This document shows positions 47,325 to 59,951 of a stretch of DNA of 64,000 nucleotides, one piece after another. Under the pieces are notes generated by a model. That model had not been told where the DNA came from and did not search any database. It saw only the letters and a program-made list of their open reading frames with translations. Numbering within the stretch: position 1 is the first letter of the stretch; every line of letters starts with the position of its first letter. The stretch is from Rosellinia necatrix (lineage: Eukaryota; Ascomycota; Sordariomycetes; Xylariales; Xylariaceae), in NCBI GenBank assembly GCA_021209875.1, contig JAGYVD010000001.1, forward strand, positions 3,348,001 to 3,412,000, read 5' to 3'. Both the position numbers and the translations under genes were made by a program.

Positions 47325-50300
47325 ATGCCAGCCTCGAGGCACTCCTCTCCAATGGACGCCCATGACGACTCGCAGGCCACACAACAAGGTAGGGGGAGCC
47401 AAAGGGTAGGCAGGCTCTGGCTCTGCACACCCTCCCAAAGTCGAGAATGTATCCGGTTTATGTATAGCTGACCGCCGCCTTCCCTCTCTAGCCACCCAAA
47501 ACGCTTTCGATCCTCGACGACTCGGCCAGCAGAATTCTGGCTTCTCCGACAAAGACGTTTCCGATATCATCTGCCTACTGCACCCCATCACCGAAGCTAC
47601 CAGCCGTGAGGTGGAGAGGATAGCCTCCTCGCCCGAGTACGCCCGCCATACGGCTGGGAAATATACCGCCGACACCATTAACTCGGACCTACACCGCAAG
47701 GATGATGCTCGCGGCTTTAGCCGCAATCGCGGCATCGGGGATCATGCCCTCGTGCTCCGGTTGTCTTCTACTCTCAAGGACCCCAGTCTCGGCTTCACTT
47801 TTGGCCGGAATCGATCTCGCTGCGACATGTGCTTCTCCTTCGACCCCGGCAGGAGACTAAGTAACATACATTTCCGCATTTATGTGAACAGCTACGGAAT
47901 CGTGCTACTTGAAGACCAATCTACCAACGGAACTGTTGTCGATAACAAGCTCCTTCGGAAAAGGCCAGATCCAAGAACGGGCGAAACCCCCTGCACACGG
48001 CACACGCTTGAAAGTGGCTCGACAATCAAGATCGTTATGCACGAAAGCACGTATGATCTCATTTTTCTAGTGCGGATACCCAGTCGTGATGGGGAGTATG
48101 AAGACGCATACATGAGAAACTTGGAGCCATATCTACTCAAGCTCAACGGTATAGAGGACCTAAATAAAACAATCGGGCCCGGACCAAGCGGCCACGTAAG
48201 ACCCTCTATTCCTCACATATAATATATGGTAGCACTAAATCCTCTCAAGGTACAGCTATTCGCCCCCACGAGGGGAATTGGGCCGAACAACCAAGCGGGG
48301 AGAGCCACAGACCTTCCGAGGCCACCGAACCGTCTTCCTCGCGAGTGGCGCGGCGGCGATAAATACGCCCGCGTCTGTGTCATCGGAAAAGGGGCATTTG
48401 CAACGGTTCATAAAGTTACCTCCAAATTTGATGGCTCGCCCTACGCGGCAAAGGAGCTCGATAAGCGGAAGTTCATGAAAAACGGTGTTCTAGACCAAAA
48501 GGTTGAAAATGAGATGAAGATTATGCAAAAGGTCCAACATGTAAGCTGATGCCCGCCCCATCGTACTATTTTGCTCTAACCTTTAACAGCCCAACATCGT
48601 TCAATACATTGAGCATTTCGATTGGGATGTACACCAATTTATTATCATTATGGAATATGTTTCTGGCGGGGATTTAGGTAGATTTGTTCACGACCACGGC
48701 GCTATCGCCGAAGCACACGCTCAGACCATCGCCAAACAATTAGTTGATGCACTAGGATATCTACATGACAATAGGATCACTCACCGTGATGTCAAACCAG
48801 ACAATATCCTTATTCACTCGACGGGCCCTATCGTTGTCAAGTTGACGGATTTCGGACTTTCGAAAATGATAGATACCGAGCAGACCTTCCTCAAGACATT
48901 CTGTGGAACATTACTATACTGTGCCCCCGAGGTATACATGGAGTACTCATCATACGACAACTATGGCCAACGGACTAATAGAAGGACGCGCCAGCCCGTT
49001 GAAAGAGAGAGGTATGATCACGCGGTAGACATATGGTCCCTTGGCGGCGTTCTGTTCTATACTCTTACCGGGAGCCCACCTTTCCCCGTCAAGAATGGGA
49101 TCACATACACTGAATTGCTGGATCATATTATCAAGACGCCTCTAAATACCCTTCCTTTGTTTACGTCAAGCGTTTCCTGGGAGGGGCGTGATTTTCTGTC
49201 TCGCATGATTCACGTACGGCCAGAAACCAGAGCCACTATTTCTCAGCTCAAGGCTCATCCTTGGCTGACTCATACTTCTTCGCCCACCGACAAAGAGTTT
49301 GATGAAGATTTGGGCTATTCAGCGTCCCAATTGAGCCTAGACGACAGCGACAACCAGTCATCCCAGCTTCTGATAGCCGGTGCAAGCTCCCTCCGTGAGC
49401 CCGAACCCGATTTTTCCATGGGGTTCGAATCGGAAACCGAGGATCATACCACTGCGCCAACCCACGCTCCGAAGTTGTTCGGAGAGGTTTCAGCCGTCGG
49501 CAGCTCTGGTGTGATCGATGAGGAGCGTTTAAATCTCCCCGTGTCTGAGTCGGGCTCCAGCGAGACTGAACGTCAACAATCTGAAGTCCGTGACAGTTTT
49601 GAAGATTCAGACAACTTTTCCACCCCGCGGGCGAACGTCCACCAAACACAAAACGTCTTACTTTCTGCCACTTCACAACCAGACAACTCCCGCAGCGCCA
49701 TATTAGGCATAGGTTCTCAGAGTTTAGGCGGTGCGTCTTCCATTCTCGAGAACCTTAATATGAAATCCGTTGCCAATGCTGGGTCGGGATTTATGTCCTC
49801 ACGGATCAGCAATGTTGGCACCAGCAAGAGAAAACCAAGTTATGACACAAGCGATGAATACAATGCTTCAAACACAAACGCCAATCCTTCTATAAAAAGA
49901 CTCAAATCAGGAAGGGATATAAATGCGTTAGAGGGTGAGGATGATTTACTTGCTAGCATGCCCCAGGTGGTTAGAAGCGACACAGGCCGCCAGATCGATT
50001 ACCCCATGCATAAAATGATATATTGGGACGGCAAGGACGACACCACTTGGCATTTAAACTACCCGGAAATGACACATCTTCAATATAACGCCTTCGAACT
50101 TGCCGCCGAAAAGAGGAAAGAAGAGTTCGGCCCGGGAAAAACGCCTCTTTGGGAGTTAGCCATGAAGCATTTCCCTCCAACTCATGAGAGCAAGAAACCA
50201 TTCGCTAGAGCACATATAGACGGCATTCATCAAGAGGGACATGCTCGGAATTCAGTTGATTGGGATCCGCCTTCAACTGCCCTGTTAGATACTCTTGACA

Positions 50301-51193
50301 ACGGGTTCGGCTCTCAACTAAGTAATTCGGTATCGGATGGCCATATACAATCGGGCACGCCACCAGCCCTAGAAACGAGCTACCTGCCTAAAACCGAAGT
50401 TGGCATTTTGAGGTCTACCCCCGGCACGTCATTGGCAGATATTTCAATTCCTTTTCATGATCCAATTCTATCGTGGGGCCGGGACAGAAGTAACACAGTT
50501 ATTTTTGAACCAATTATGGAAGCGAAGGTCCCCAAGAATGCCTTCAGAATCTTGTTGTGGAGAGAAGGTTACTCGGCCACCACCAGCGAGTTTCGGCCAT
50601 GGGAGCCAACACGGTCGGTCTCAACCGCCACAATGCAAGCTTCACTAGAGCTGGACTCATATGCATTCTATATTGCCACAAAAGCTACTAATGGGATTCG
50701 CATCAATGGTAATCCGTTGCCATCCCACGAACCAAAGAACACTAAAGCCGCATGCAAATATTGGATGAAACTGTACCATGGGGATTCTATCGTGTTTTGG
50801 GGAGGCGACAAACCACAAAACCAGGCCGGGCTCATCTTCGAGTGCTTCTGGGGTGGATCATCAATGATGAGGCCCGCCGACGAGCCGCCAACTTGTGTGC
50901 CGGCGCCCATCGCTTCTAGACTCGACCGCCAATGGCCCAGGGCTCTTAAATCACTCAGGCATTGCCAACTTAACGAGGAGGGGCAGATGGATCAAGAGAC
51001 AAGAATGCACAATATGCTTAGAGAGCAGGAACGCTGCCGGGCTTTTGAACAAAAACGCTTAGAGGCGATTCGCAGATTGGCCCGAGTAGCATCTAGTTCA
51101 ACGCCTCCCGCCAACCGTGCACCCGAACGCACTCGAATTGACCCGCCGGTCTATCGGTTTGCGCCGCCGGGCCGTGCTCAAGGCAACCGATGA
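47325..51193 (+). CDS. FHA-kinase-FHA protein, Rad53/Cds1-like serine/threonine kinase, 1218 aa
   Basis: CAMK/Rad53-type protein kinase, probably in the DNA damage or replication checkpoint. Exons: 47325..47388, 47492..48195, 48256..48540, 48590..51193; phases agree. An N-terminal FHA domain (residues about 120-225) has FGRNRSRCDMCF, LSNIHFRIYVN and QSTNGTVVDN, i.e. the GR, SxxH and NG residues needed for phosphothreonine binding. The kinase domain (about 275-555) has VIGKGAFATVHKVTS, AKELDKRKF, HRDVKPDNIL, DFGLSKM and the APEV motif, all catalytic residues present. A second FHA-like fold near 950-1090 shows LSWGRDRSNTVIF and ATNGIRINGNPLP but lacks the SxxH pair. The linker (555-950) is Ser/Thr-rich with SQ/TQ sites and KRKPSYDTSDEYN. 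The C-terminus is a charged helix. Which yeast kinase it matches is unsettled. Confidence 0.9.
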
Positions 51194-52588
51194 GGACTGA
51201 ACGTCAGCGCACCCAGTTGGATCCCATATTCAACCGTTGCGACCGCTTGGCTCGGATAACCGCCATGTTGTCGAGAGGGGCAGAGACGGGTTCGAGCATC
51301 AACCGGATGTAGTTCCACTAAAATATGCCCCGCAAGCAACGATCTAAACTTGATAACTCCCCATATTCCCCATATTTTGGCATAACATGCCTGACATGCG
51401 ATGATGTCAAGAGCCAGGTGTGGTCTACGTTTACAAAGAAAACACGATCGTATCAGTGTGCTCCTACAATATGTTAGAACGGAGAGTTGTCCATGTACTA
51501 GTATGAATCTTCATGTTTTTAACAGAAGAGCATAGCGAGTCTACGCAAATAGTAAAATATGCCTAATCGATACAGGTTCCAGCGCTGTGCTGATAGTGGT
51601 ACATTGTAACACCAAGACCAAGGTGAACAATCTCTCAAATATATCAGGAACTCGTTTTCGTTGGCACAATTCATAGTAGAGTTGGTTGCTCGTATGCTCT
51701 ACAGAAACTAGCCACCTGGTGTACGTGGCATTATATCTAAAACTATTATGCTCTGTATAGTTACAGCATCTTAGTGACTACTAGGTACTAGGTATGGCAA
51801 CTGGAAATAGACCCCTCCTAGAGAGGTAGGTAAATAGCAAAGGTACTAGGGGAAGGAAGGGCTTAACTATGCCCAGCATCAGTCAACCTCCCTACCTCTT
51901 AATAATCTACAAATTCTTTAATTAGTGCCTACCTAAGTACCTACCTACCTACTTACCCTATCTAAGTAGGCAACTACGAGCTAGGCAACTACGTACTTGC
52001 TTAATTAGATAGGTAGGTAGAAGATGGGAGGTAGGCACTTATCGGCCTTGTTTGCGCACCTACCTACCTAACCAATCCCTAAGATACCGCTTCCCTATCA
52101 GGCACTTTGACAATTCTAACGCAAACACCACTTACCTACCTACCTACTTACCTACCTACTTACCTACCCACTTACTTGCCCACTTACCTACCCATCCTGG
52201 TAACTTACAACCTTAAGCACCTACTTGCCTACAACCACATGATCTATCCCACACAACCTCTTTGACTCACTCCTCCTTCCTTCGGAACCTTTACTCTCCC
52301 AAATCTCCAGCCTCTTCTTGTACACCCAGTCGACTCGTACCCTATACGTTGTCGTCTCCCTGCCCTGCCCGGCCCTGACTCCTTCGCCTGCTCGTTTTCT
52401 GCTGGCCCTGGAGGCCTTTTTGCACTGCACCTCTTTCCTTCCTTTCTTTTTTTTTCCCCCCGCCGACTCACCCGAGCACCATAAACTCCTCTGTGGGCTG
52501 CCCTACCACCACGATACTTCATTCCCGCTTCTGAAGTGTACGCAGTGCGCCAAACCACAGAGAAGTCGGGTAGTCATCTTGTTGGATG
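51194..52588. other. intergenic, 1.4 kb, AGGT/ACCT-rich
   Basis: No gene seen. 51915-52215 is packed with ACCT/AGGT units, mostly CCTACCTACTTA-like. 52260-52585 is a C/T-rich leader for the next gene. Confidence 0.55.
51915..52215. repeat. extended ACCTACCT / AGGTAGGT cluster
   Basis: About 300 bp in which most bases belong to TACCTACC, ACTTACC or GGTAGG units in both orientations; the longest such block in the window. Confidence 0.8.
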
Positions 52589-55500
52589 ATGGACCTGTTC
52601 AAGAGGCACCGTGGCCGCTCCCAGTGAGTACATACTTACCAATTTAGCAACTTCAACCCTAGTCACTTCGCTCCGGCGTTAGTTCTCTAGCAGGGAAACG
52701 CTGTCCCTTTCCCTATCTCAACCCTACATCTGCCTGCGTCGCGTTTATCCCCTACATCACATTGCCACTTCTCGCTTCACTAGCCATACCGAACTATGGG
52801 TCAGCGAATTTCAGCGAATTAACACCTTATCTAGAAGCATCAGTTCTGTTACCGCCCAGCCCCTTTTACAAGACGCGGACAGTGACGGTGTCTCTTCCCT
52901 CGGTGATGGGCAAGTCTACCTCACACGTACCAAGGCCGGGGAACTAGTTCTGGGTCGGAAGAAACCCGCCAAACTTCTGCAAGACTTTGGATTTGATATC
53001 CTAGGCCAAAGCTTCGGTGTCCCGTCTCGCAAGGATTTCGAAAGACAGGCCAGGCCACTAAGTATAGTCTCTCAGAGCTCAGGCTTAATTACCGCCCCAG
53101 ATACACCCCGACTGGGCCGAGGAACACAAAGTTTTAAACACGATAACCAGGCGTACGCGTACGAAGATACCGAGTCACCCATGATTCGTCGTAAACCAAG
53201 CAGTATACGCTCCTCCTCTACCCCTGCTCCTACGACAACGAGTCAATATGGTGGTCAAGAGGCATCAAGCCTGCAGCAGCACACTGCGTGCAAGAGAAAC
53301 TCATCACCCCTGCAGTCGCGAGCAGCTAATCACCATATCCCACTACCGCCGCCGCCGCCACCACCGCCTCCGTCTGCCGTGTATTGGCACAATTATTTAA
53401 CGGCCAATACAGGTGTACCCTCCATTTACTCGACGATGAATACGAACCTGCCCCCCATTCCAATGAGCTACCATGGTGCGCCGTATCAACCTATTCATCC
53501 ATCTAGCTATTCTTACGCTGGTGCCACGATGCTCCGGAATGCTCCCGACTGGGCCAATCCACAACACCACACGCTACCTCGATACCAAAATTCCTCAGCA
53601 ATCCCTCAGCCCCCAAACATACCAATGTCTATCCTACCGCGCCACCCGCAATTTGGCCAACCCCAGTCTGCTCCAATACCGTATATGCAAGCTATGCCAA
53701 CCGCTCACCCGTCGAACATGCCTCCGCCACCTCCACCTCCACCTCCACCACAACGGAATTGGCCCAAGACCTACACCACGGCGACTAGTCGGAGAAACGT
53801 AGCTCGTCAAGATACAAGCTATGTTCGTGGTGTTCGAAAGATCATTAACCCGGCTAGCAAGATCGGTATCGACTTTAAAGGGGTAAGCGCAGGCCAAACA
53901 CACAATGAGGCGAAATACGGCGGAGACATGAAACGACACCTCAGCAAACGCATCTACCACGTTCATGTCTGCGCTGGGTGTGGCAAGAAGCGATCCACAC
54001 GATATCATAGAGCGCACCCCCTTAGGAAGGGTGAGATACCAGCGTTGGACTATTGCTACAGTTGCCTGAAAGATGCTACAAACACAGATTATGAGACTTC
54101 TGAGGGAGATGTCCGAGACAAAAAATCTCGTAAAGACTATAACCGAGCTAAGAAGTCATTTAAGTCTCTCTCGAGACTTTTATCCCGTCGTGGCGCTTCC
54201 AGCACGTACCCTCCATCGCTGAGATCTATTTCATCAGCTGAAGAATCGAACTCTAGAGCTTCGTCGCTAGAATCAGATTTATCCGTGGTCTCTTCTATTC
54301 GCGAGGTCCCTATATCCCCGATTCGTCGCAGTCACGAAAGGACCAGTAACAATACTACCCAGGTAGCTGAAACACTAGCTTCTAGTGTAGACCCATCCGG
54401 TGCAAGACGCGGTTCACTACTCGTATCTAGCAAAGAAGATCTCGGCAAAGCCAAAGGGGTAAACAAAATACGAACGACTAGTCAAACCGAGTTTATACCC
54501 GCCAAATATCGTACCCGTATCCCACGCCTGCGACCACGAGCGAGCCCGGTTGGTTTGGCTCCTCCCCTATCAGCTAGCCCTGGAGGCTCGGCGAGTATAT
54601 CTGATAGACATCAGCGTCCGTTGTCTCCATTTGCAAATAGCACTACGAAAGTGACCTCGCCTTCGGAGCTTGTCGACACAACAGCACAATCGGAAGATTC
54701 AAACTGGGCGGTTCCCAACGAGAAACGCAAACCCGCAAAGCAAACCCATATTCAGCTCCCTTCTAGTGGAGAGGCGAACATGAACCGATCATATCTAAAG
54801 ACAGCCAACCCTGTGGGCACATCTACCAGCGTCTATAATCGCGATGTTGAGACCTCTCCAACCGAGTCTTTCGGAACATCGATGCCTATAGCCTCGCGAA
54901 CCGCTTTTGAAAACAATGCCGATGAGGCTACAGACCATCCAATTTCTGGCTTCCGACCTAGCAATCGGGTCTCATTGGACAACACCCCCCATCGAGTCTC
55001 TAGCCCCGAGAACAGTGCGCGACGAACCCTTGATGATAGTACGCCTGGAGTCGCTGATAAACCCAAGACTTCCTTCAACTGGACCGAGCCATTGACGCCC
55101 ACGGACATGCCTTATATGGGTGACTCCAACTCGCCTCATGTTGTGGAAAACTCATGGTCGGACTATCGAACGGACCTGGAGCGTGAAGCAGAGGAGATGG
55201 CTGAGCGAGACCTGGCATTTGCGAGTAAGCTTTTTGATAGCCTCTCAGGGTCCCTCGGTGGCTCGGCAACTTCTACGTTTCCACAGTCTAGCTTCGTTAC
55301 GTCGAGTAACATTTCAATAGTGAGCTATTATTCCGACTCGGATAGCGACTGCAATACCGCGGCCCCTAACACCGAAGGGGCCGAGACAGGGCGAGGTGCC
55401 GACGGGACGGTGCCTAGTAAGCCCATCGAGCGAATTGGTAGGTTTGAATTGAAGTCTCATGTCGTATCTTATTAGTGTGCGCCATTTTCTAACGACATAC

Positions 55501-55830
55501 GTAGAGTTTGCGAGCGAGAAAGAACAAGAGGAAAAATCCACAAATTTGCATCCCTCCACTGAGCTTTCTGTAGCCTATTTCGAACCTTCAAATAGGCTCA
55601 CCGCTGACCTTTTGAACCACCAAAAAAACAACATGCACAACCAACTGGATGACGGACAAGATGACGATGATTATGTTGAATACCCCCCGTCACCTATTGG
55701 ATCTTCCCTTATTGGCCACACCGGACATTCGATGGAAGACATTGTAATACATAGTACTGCTCGAGACCGCCCAGCGACCACAACCGATGGACATCATATT
55801 CATCATTTTATGCGGTTGCCGCCGACTTGA
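52589..55830 (+). CDS. conserved fungal protein with CxxC...CxxC zinc-type motif and proline runs, 997 aa
   Basis: Three exons: 52589..52623 (MDLFKRHRGRS, GTGAGT donor), 52805..55437 and 55505..55830; the last joint uses a GTAGGT donor, TTCTAACGA branch and CGTAG acceptor. Phases agree, and the spliced N-terminus reads FKRHRGRSHEFQRINTLSRS. No enzymatic domain. Features in order: a Ser/Arg-rich start, two proline runs (PPPPPPPPPPSAVYW near residue 185 and PPPPPPPPPPQRN near 320), and a compact cysteine motif around residues 392-428 (HVCAGCGKKRSTRYHRAHPL, then EIPALDYCYSCLKD) that fits a C2C2 zinc ribbon. A long Ser-rich disordered tail has an acidic/His C-terminus (DGHHIHHF). Proteins with this Cys block are common in ascomycetes; I know no function. 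The third exon is inferred. Confidence 0.78.
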
Positions 55831-57248
55831 TTTAATGGTCCCTTTAAATAATCGGTCACCGAAACCAACAGACCTTCCGCAGATCATCAAATATTGCCTT
55901 ATAGGAAATATTTGCTGGTCACCTGTTGGTGAGTGAGGTCGTTGGGTTGGGCATATCGAGGTTGTTTGATTGATTACGACGGCCAGGTTTAATCCTGCGG
56001 AGATGATTTGTTACAATGCTATGTTTGATGAAAGATTCATCAAGTAGCTTTACATGCAAGTGCTGGGCTTTGCTTTAAAGAAACAAGCTGGAGGACTGTA
56101 TGAGGGCGGATAAAGGAGACACAAGATGCGCATTGTGAGATACAAGTCTGTAGCTCGTGTATGTCGGAAGCCAAAAAAGAAAAAGGAAAAAGTCGGCATG
56201 GTAACCCAGAGGAGGGCTGGCGGATGAAAAGTGGTCAGGTTTCGTTGCAGACGCAAAATTGAGGGCTGGAGGTTTTGCACTGTATATTACAAGTACTTCG
56301 AAAATGGTCGTATCGAGAGACTGGACGATATGAATGAAGGTGCTTTCTGCTCATTCCGTGGTTTTTGTTCGCCGTGTCAATCATATGTCTTCACTTCCTG
56401 CTTCGACAATGGCTATTCACATTTTCTTAGGTGATGGCATCTTCTAATTCTGGCTTTATATAGTTATTCCTCCCACCCTACCTATAAAGGGCCCAACCAA
56501 GCTTGCTTTTCGTTAATGGTGTTTATGGGAACACCTTTTGGTAGAGCAGCCTCCCAATAGCAACAAAAAGCTTGCGAGTAGAGCGCCTCTAGTACCTAGT
56601 AGCGGGCAAACACCAACTATAACTTTCTTTCCTCTCATACCTTATCCAACATGTGTTTATTGGGCGCCTTTGTGTGCTTTTATCCCTCCTCTTTCCATGT
56701 GCCCCTGTTGCTCAATAGCCTAGCAGGTAGAATGACCGCCTCTAAGACCAACCCATTTATGAGAAAACTCATTGTGAACATTATCTATCTAGCTAAATAT
56801 GCTTTTTACATTAGTTATGGGATACCACCAAAATCAACTTTTACGTAAGTGCCTAATATTAAATTCAATCGCCACTGCAATGCTGCAGCTGAACCAGGAG
56901 GAACGGCGAGAGGACGGTGGTGGCCTATGTGTAGTTAAACGTAAAGCTAGCTATGGTAGCACCCGTGACTTCTGCAGTTTGTATTTTACTGTGCGGCTAG
57001 TATTTCGTCTGGCATGAGATCTATACGGGATTGGCGAGAAAGCGACTGGACAATTCTAAGTATTATTGGGAATTCATTCGTTTTATTCACTTCTCTTTTT
57101 GTTACAGTGTGCGCCAAACTTGTGAAGGCTGCTTTTGTCTTCCAATGAACCACCCGAAGTACAATGATAAGCAAAGTAATCACAAATAGTCAACTTCAAT
57201 GAATCCCTAGATGGGATAGTAAAACCATCACGGTATGCCTCTTCTATT
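55831..57248. other. convergent spacer, 1.4 kb
   Basis: No supported gene; AT-richer than its flanks. Short ORFs (56231-56434, 56799-57017) show no recognisable content. Confidence 0.5.
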
Positions 57249-59951
57249 CTACTCGACTCTGAGTACTCTCGGTCCACGCTTTTTAGTGGTCTTCTTCTTC
57301 TTGTGGCCCCTTTCAAACGAAGCTGCAGAGGCATGGTCTCGACCAATGTTGTCGAGGTCTTTCACCTTGTAGATTCGGATGATCCAGTTTTCTGATGTGT
57401 AAGCCTCCTCTAAACTATTGAGAGTAGGGCTTTGGTCAGGGAGTCGTACGCCACGTACACGGTCCTGAGCTTGTCCTGGGGGGAATAGCGAGGCATAATT
57501 GTGGTACGACATCTTGTACCTGTCTCACTTATTAGAATATGATTGCACGTTCCATAGCTGGCTCAACTCACATCAAACTATTTTTCATAGTCTCCGAGGC
57601 ATCGGCATCAACCTTGTACTCGCCACGGGGCGTGAAAAAGTCACGCTCTTTAACCTCATCCGGCCAGATGCCCTCGGCAATCCTTACCATCCATAAAAAC
57701 TTGTTAATATCGTCACCGGAATAGCCGAGAAGACCACCAAAGACCACCAAGACATAATCAACCTCGTGCTGGCGCATGATGGGATATGCAACTTCTTCGC
57801 GGGAACTCATCGCCTTGCCAACCGTGGCAATATGTGTATTGTTCCATGTGTTATTGTCGACCAAAGTAGGCCTGTCAGCCATCCCACCGATTTGGTAACC
57901 GTAGTCCCACCAAGACATAATTTTGGCGTCCTCCTTGGTGTTTTGTCGAAGCCATTGATAGGCTTCACGATAGTCATCAATAATGTGCTGGCTACCATCC
58001 GGCATTCGGCTTGCTAACACCACCGACGGGGAAGAATAAGCATTAGAAGTGACCCAGGTGCAGTGTTGAACGAAAATGAGGAGAAACAATGCCATGGAAC
58101 CAGCGATAAAGGCCTTAGATAAAAGACCGTAAATGCCAACCACTGGTTGGGAGGTTGACCGCAATGCGCCCTGCTTGGCTGCCTTCTTAGTCGTCCCATC
58201 AGATGATTCGTCCTGCTCATTATCGGTAGTCTCCGGAGATCTGTATTCAAGATAGGTATCAAGAAGTTGAGATGCAGCGATGGCAGCAGCCACGCACACA
58301 ACAGGTGTGAGAGTCAGCATTAGGCGTACCATGACACCTGCGAAATAGCTGGCGAACAAGGCGTAAACAATAATAAACACATGCTCGTCTGCAAGCTTTT
58401 GGAAGCACATGTACACGCCGGCGGGGAATAGCCAGATTAGCATGTTCAAGTCGAAAAAGAAGGCTGGCCAAGCTGTGGGCTGATGTTCTGAGACGGATGC
58501 GATGATAGGGATGTGAATCTTTGCATATCCTGTGTCCCACAGGGAGTAGAATCGGCCGGACCAAGGTGCAACATAACCACTTGCCGTGAGACCAACTAGG
58601 CCGAGGGTACCAATCCCGAAGACGGCACCTAAACCTACGTATAAGAACATCTGGAACTGTCGGCTGGGAACGGCAGATCGAACATATTCCAGGAAAGCGA
58701 CAAGCTGGAGGAAACCGAATATGCCTAATTTCTGTTAGAATGGCACACATCTATCAAGCATTGACGCGCAAAATGATACTGACCGAGTGCGGGCATATGT
58801 TCGCTGGTGCGAACAGGCAAGAAGCCAACAAAAGGAATCTGCATGCTGGCCAATGTCCCCAGGGCGTACCATGTGGTGTATGCGACGTAAAGGCGCATGC
58901 TGAACCTGCCCATGCAGATGAGAACGAAGGCGTGAAGCGGAACAAGGCAGGTGATAAAGGCATAGCCACCCCAGGAAGCAACCATGTAGCCGTAGAAGAG
59001 AGCGCAAAGGGCACCCCAGAGGACGGAACCTAGTTTCAGAGCCTTAACCCAAAGAAAGAAGGTGAAGACCAGAAGGAAAATAGCGATGGCCTCATTATCA
59101 TAGGAACCGGCGACGGAACGCGAGATGTAACCGGGCGTGATACCCATAAAGATGGCGGCAAGAAGGCCGGCAGAGGAGGAGGTTGTCATCTCATTGGTGA
59201 GAAGATAGGCCGCGTAGGCAGTGAGGCCGGAGAAGGCCGGGGCTAATAGCACGCAAATGTTTCGAATATCGACGGGAACGGTAAGGAATCGGAGTAGGTG
59301 GTAGATAGCGCCACTGGTGACCATGAGGCCAGGATACAGCGTGCCGCCGGTGACACGTCCTAAAGGATGCCATGTTCGGTCGTCAAACCAGTCCCAAAAC
59401 TGGTAGAATCCATTGGCGACAAGATACTTGGTAGCTCGGAAGTTGAACCAAGGATCGACTGCGGAGATTTGATTCTTTAGTTGGAGAGAGAGAGAGAGAG
59501 AGAGAGACGAGAAGGAGGAGGGAGAGGAGGTGGAGGATATGTGTGTGAACTTACATTCATGGATAATACTCTCGAAGCCTGTAGAGAAATGACCGAAGGG
59601 GTTCCATTAGCCAACGGCACACAAGCGACATGCATACGCGTCTCTTCAACCCTCCAAATCCCCTCCAATCACACAATCGGGAAGACAAGACAAGTCAAGA
59701 CAAGACAAGACAAGACAAGACAAGATTATAAGAGACAAGAGAACAGGACAGGATATGGAGGTTGGCAGGACGACACAAGATGCATGGGTATGTATATACG
59801 TACGTATGACGGAAAAGAGACGACTCGCGACGGCGGCGGCGGCGATGATGGCCAGGATGATGACCTTCAGCAGTGTCTTGGTGCTCTGGTTCCTGCCGAG
59901 CGAGACCAGCAGCTCGGCTGGAGTCGAGCTGGCGCCTTTCCCGACAGCCAT
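57249..59951 (-). CDS. stt3: oligosaccharyltransferase catalytic subunit STT3, 756 aa
   Basis: ER membrane enzyme that transfers the lipid-linked glycan to Asn in N-x-S/T sequons. Exons: 59951..59804, 59578..59555 (24 nt), 59458..58784, 58724..57572, 57519..57249; all phases agree. Exon 1 is cytosolic plus TM1 (LLKVIILAIIAAAAVASRLF). The 24-nt exon encodes FESIIHE, and the splice restores HEFDPWFNFRATKYL, the metal-binding acidic motif of the first luminal loop. Later: GSYDNEAIAIF (second acidic motif), about twelve hydrophobic segments, PVRTSEHMPALG (the SVSE/TIxE-type loop area), and MSWWDYGYQIGGMADRPTLV, the sequon-recognition WWD motif near residue 550. DNNTWNNTHIATVG follows. The basic ER-type tail is GHKKKKTTKKRGPRVLRVE. 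Intron 1 holds a GACAA pentamer array and intron 2 a GA microsatellite. Confidence 0.96.
59480..59507. repeat. (GA)n microsatellite in STT3 intron 2
   Basis: About 13 GA units between exon 2 and exon 3 of stt3; on the sense strand it reads as a CT tract. Confidence 0.9.
59688..59724. repeat. GACAA pentanucleotide array in STT3 intron 1
   Basis: Seven or so ACAAG units, partly interrupted (CAAGTCAAG). Intronic simple repeat. Confidence 0.85.

Noticed and set aside
53473..53802. ORF of 109 codons inside the 997-residue protein gene
   Set aside because: Out-of-frame shadow; LHLHLH pattern comes from the CCACCT proline repeat.
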